DNA of 64,000 bases, from the NCBI GenBank assembly GCA_022841745.1, contig JALHQW010000035.1, positions 1 through 64,000 of the forward strand. The letters run 5' to 3'. Shown here in pieces: positions 61,583 to 64,000 of this stretch. The notes beneath the pieces are model-generated. The model saw nothing but the letters and a program-made list of their open reading frames with translations. It was not told the origin of the DNA and searched no databases. Both the position numbers and the translations under genes were made by a program. How positions within the stretch are numbered: the first letter of the stretch is position 1; the number at the start of each line of letters is the position of its first letter. This DNA comes from Saprospiraceae bacterium (GTDB lineage Bacteria > Bacteroidota > Bacteroidia > Chitinophagales > Saprospiraceae).

Positions 61583-62644
61583 ATGGCAAAATTAAACTTC
61601 GGCGGAACAGTCGAAAACGTCGTCACTCGTGAGGAATTCCCGTTGGAAAAAGCACAAGAAGTCCTCCGCAACGAAACCGTCGCCGTCATCGGCTACGGCG
61701 TGCAAGGCCCCGGCCAGGCGCTCAACCAGCTCGACAACGGCATCAACGTCATCGTCGGGCAGCGCCGGGACTCGAAGACCTGGGATAAGGCCGTCCGTGA
61801 CGGCTTCGTGCCGGGCGAGACCCTTTTCGAAATCGAGGAGGCACTCCAGCGGGGCACCATCATCTGCTACCTGCTCAGCGATGCGGCGCAGATAGCCCTC
61901 TGGCCCACCGTGCAAAAGCACCTCACGGCTGGCAAGGCGCTGTACTTCTCGCATGGCTTCGGCATCACCTACAACGACCAGACGGGCATCGTTCCGCCAG
62001 CCGATGTGGACGTGATTCTCGTCGCACCGAAGGGCAGCGGCACCTCGCTCCGCCGGATGTTCCTGCAAGGCCGGGGGCTGAACAGCAGCTACGCCATCCA
62101 CCAAGACGCCACGGGACGGGCTTGGGAGCGGGCCATCGCACTCGGCATTGCCGTCGGTAGTGGCTACCTGTTTGAAACAACCTTCAAAAAAGAAGTTTAC
62201 TCCGATTTGACGGGCGAGCGGGGCACGCTCATGGGCGCTATTCAGGGCATTTTCGCTGCGCAATACGAGGTGTTGCGCCAGCGTGGTCACTCGCCCAGCG
62301 AGGCGTTCAATGAGACGGTGGAAGAACTCACGCAGTCGCTCATGCCGCTCGTCGCCGAAAACGGCATGGACTGGATGTACGCCAATTGCTCTACCACCGC
62401 CCAGCGCGGCGCGTTGGATTGGTGGAAGAAATTCCGGGACGCCACCCTGCCCGTTTTCAACGAACTCTACACCAGCGTTGCCGAAGGCAAAGAGGCCGCC
62501 AAGTCCATCAGTTCCAATAGCCAGCCAGATTATCGGGAAAAATTGGAGGTGGAACTGACCGAACTGCGGGAAAGCGAGATGTGGCAGGCGGGGAAGACGG
62601 TGCGGAGTTTGCGACCGGAGAACCAACCTGTTGAGGTGGAATGA
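61583..62644 (+). CDS. ilvC: ketol-acid reductoisomerase
   Basis: Isomerises and reduces acetolactate with NADPH and Mg. The 353-residue class I enzyme has VIGYGVQGPGQALNQLDNGI near 35 with RRDSK suited to NADPH phosphate, YFSHGFGITYND near 120, and the Mg-binding D/E region YSDLTGERGTLMGAIQGIF near 210. Slightly longer than the ~330 of many bacteria, as usual in Bacteroidota. Confidence 0.95.
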   Translation: MAKLNFGGTVENVVTREEFPLEKAQEVLRNETVAVIGYGVQGPGQALNQLDNGINVIVGQRRDSKTWDKAVRDGFVPGETLFEIEEALQRGTIICYLLSDAAQIALWPTVQKHLTAGKALYFSHGFGITYNDQTGIVPPADVDVILVAPKGSGTSLRRMFLQGRGLNSSYAIHQDATGRAWERAIALGIAVGSGYLFETTFKKEVYSDLTGERGTLMGAIQGIFAAQYEVLRQRGHSPSEAFNETVEELTQSLMPLVAENGMDWMYANCSTTAQRGALDWWKKFRDATLPVFNELYTSVAEGKEAAKSISSNSQPDYREKLEVELTELRESEMWQAGKTVRSLRPENQPVEVE

Positions 62645-62687
62645 ATCCCGAATGGCCTATAGTCGCATAGAGCGTTGCCCCATGCTT

Positions 62688-62777
62688 TCATTCCGCATGG
62701 GGCGATACCCCATGCTTTCATTCCGCATGGGGCGATACCCCATGCTTTCATTCCGCATGGGGCGATACCCCATGCTG
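62688..62777. repeat. 30-base tandem repeat, three copies
   Basis: Units of CCCATGCTTTCATTCCGCAT plus GGGGCGATAC at 62688, 62718 and 62748, each able to fold as CCCATG/CATGGG. They are followed by a larger inverted repeat, GCCCTTTCAGGGC to GCCCTGAAGGGGC (to about 62827). Spacing and lack of spacers argue against CRISPR. Lies between ilvC and ilvA. Confidence 0.9.
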
Positions 62778-62886
62778 GGATATTTCGCCCTTTCAGGGCT
62801 TCTCGAATGAATAGCCCTGAAGGGGCGCAATATGTTAGCATGGGGCAACGCCCAATGATACTACGCGCAATCACATTGAACATAAA

Positions 62887-64000
62887 ATGACCACCACGAA
62901 TCAGCCAGCATTGGCCATCCACGAAGCCGCCCGACGTTTGCAAAAGGTGGTTAAAAAAACGCCGTTGCAACTCCACGCAGGCTTATCGAAGCGCTACGGG
63001 TGTCAGGTTTTTTTGAAAAGAGAAGACCTGCAGGTAGTCCGCTCGTACAAGCTGCGGGGGGCGTACAACCTGATGAGCAGCCTGCCAGAGGAGCAGTTGC
63101 AGCGGGGCGTGGTCTGTGCCAGTGCGGGCAACCATGCGCAGGGCTTTGCCTACTCGTGCAAGAAACTGGGGGCAAAGGGCGTGGTCTTCATGCCCGTCAT
63201 CACGCCGCGGCAGAAGGTGTCGCAGACCGAGATGTTCGGCGATGGTTTCGTGGAAATCCGGCTGGTGGGCGACAACTTCGACGAGTGCGCTGTGGCAGCG
63301 AAGAAGTACACCGCCGAGCACGGGGCGACCTTCATCCCGCCTTTCGATGACCACCGCATCATTGAGGGGCAGGGCACGGTGGCGCTGGAGGTCTTGGATG
63401 AAATCAGCGACGTGGATTTCCTCTTCGTGCCCGTCGGCGGTGGCGGGCTGAGTGCGGGCATGGGCGTTTATTTCAAAACATTTTCACCCCAAACAAAAGT
63501 GGTGGGCGTAGAGCCGGAAGGCGCTCCCGCCATGTACGAGGCGCTAAAAGCGGGGCAGCCCGTGACACTGCCGAGCATTGACCGCTTCGTGGATGGCGCT
63601 GCGGTAAAAAGGGTAGGGGACTTGACCTTCGAGTACTGCCGCACCGCCCTCGACGACCTGGTACTGGTGCCGGAAGGCCGGGTCTGCACCACGATTTTGA
63701 AGCTGTACAACGAGGATGCCATCGTGGCCGAGCCAGCCGGGGCCTTGAGCATCACGGCGTTGGAAAACTATGCCGGGCAAATCGTCGGGAAAACCGTCGT
63801 CTGCGTGGTGTCCGGCAGCAACAACGACATTGACCGGATGCCGGAAATCAAGGAGCGGTCGCTGCAGTACGAGGGTTTGAAGCACTATTTCCTCGTCCGT
63901 TTTGCGCAGCGGCCCGGGGCGCTGAAGGAGTTCGTGAACCACGTTCTCGGCGACACGGACGACATCACCCGCTTCGAGTACATGCAAAAAACGAACAAGG
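62887..64000 (+). CDS. ilvA: threonine dehydratase (partial, runs off the window)
   Basis: Deaminates threonine to 2-ketobutyrate, feeding isoleucine synthesis. At least 371 residues are present: VFLKREDLQVVRSYKLRGAYN carries the PLP lysine near residue 53, CASAGNHAQGFAYSCKKLGAKG the phosphate-side loop near 80, and FVPVGGGGLSAGMGVYFK near 180. From ~345 (KHYFLVRFAQRPGALKEFVNHVLG) an ACT-like regulatory domain begins, as in biosynthetic IlvA, then the sequence ends. The ATG at 62887 is the first after the repeat region. Confidence 0.93.
   Translation, partial: MTTTNQPALAIHEAARRLQKVVKKTPLQLHAGLSKRYGCQVFLKREDLQVVRSYKLRGAYNLMSSLPEEQLQRGVVCASAGNHAQGFAYSCKKLGAKGVVFMPVITPRQKVSQTEMFGDGFVEIRLVGDNFDECAVAAKKYTAEHGATFIPPFDDHRIIEGQGTVALEVLDEISDVDFLFVPVGGGGLSAGMGVYFKTFSPQTKVVGVEPEGAPAMYEALKAGQPVTLPSIDRFVDGAAVKRVGDLTFEYCRTALDDLVLVPEGRVCTTILKLYNEDAIVAEPAGALSITALENYAGQIVGKTVVCVVSGSNNDIDRMPEIKERSLQYEGLKHYFLVRFAQRPGALKEFVNHVLGDTDDITRFEYMQKTNK

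Noticed and set aside
62688-62777. CRISPR array
   Set aside because: The three units are contiguous tandem copies without variable spacers and no cas genes are nearby.

Overview
The window looks like a Bacteroidota genome, probably Saprospiria-like, with moderately high GC. The evidence is SusC/SusD-type outer membrane proteins, a type IX secretion (T9SS) C-terminal sorting domain, several sites matching the Bacteroidota promoter core TAnnTTTG, chromosomal KilA-N genes, and an arginine pathway built on an acyl-ornithine carbamoyltransferase. No rRNA, tRNA or CRISPR array was seen.

Layout. (1) 0.2-10.2 kb, minus strand: an arginine cluster read GNAT acetyltransferase - argG - argC - argD - 2H phosphoesterase - argF' - argB - argE-like - argH, interrupted by a plus-strand pair (small helical protein + HNH nuclease). 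(2) 10.9-13.6 kb: ammonium transporter and a BBP2-like porin. (3) 13.7-25 kb: DUF3052-like gene, KilA-N gene, YncE-propeller/phosphoesterase, KilA-N gene, TonB receptor, a second propeller/phosphoesterase (lipoprotein), a sulfatase and a broken T9SS sorting domain. (4) 25.6-36.7 kb: sugar genes (GH20 hexosaminidase, NagX-like acyltransferase, SIS sugar-phosphate protein, uxuA, uxaA), an Rpn-type nuclease and a frameshifted KilA-N gene. (5) 36.8-40.3 kb: a full plasmid-type maintenance module with ACTTA-repeat centromere-like region, ParA, ribbon-helix-helix partner, iterons and a Rep_3 initiator. (6) 40.4-49.8 kb, minus: SusD, PNGase F-like T9SS protein, SusC, and upstream of them a helical-repeat protein. 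(7) 50.2-64 kb, plus: leuA-leuC-leuD-leuB, an MNT nucleotidyltransferase and VapBC, then ilvD-ilvB-[RAYT transposase with REP palindromes]-ilvN-ilvC-ilvA (cut by the window end).

Regulation visible in sequence: ilvD is preceded by a complete ribosome-mediated attenuator (18-residue Ile/Val-rich leader peptide, antiterminator, intrinsic terminator). Biosynthetic genes for Arg and Leu/Ile/Val lie on the same DNA as an iteron-type plasmid origin, so this is either an integrated plasmid or a chromid.

Most unusual signal: the KilA-N genes carry a 26-32 bp palindrome inside the coding sequence at the same codons. Between paralogs the codons differ but stay reverse-complementary to each other, so the DNA palindrome is kept while the protein changes. 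Two intergenic sites have the same architecture. A second general feature is that many gene gaps are filled with long, family-specific inverted repeats.
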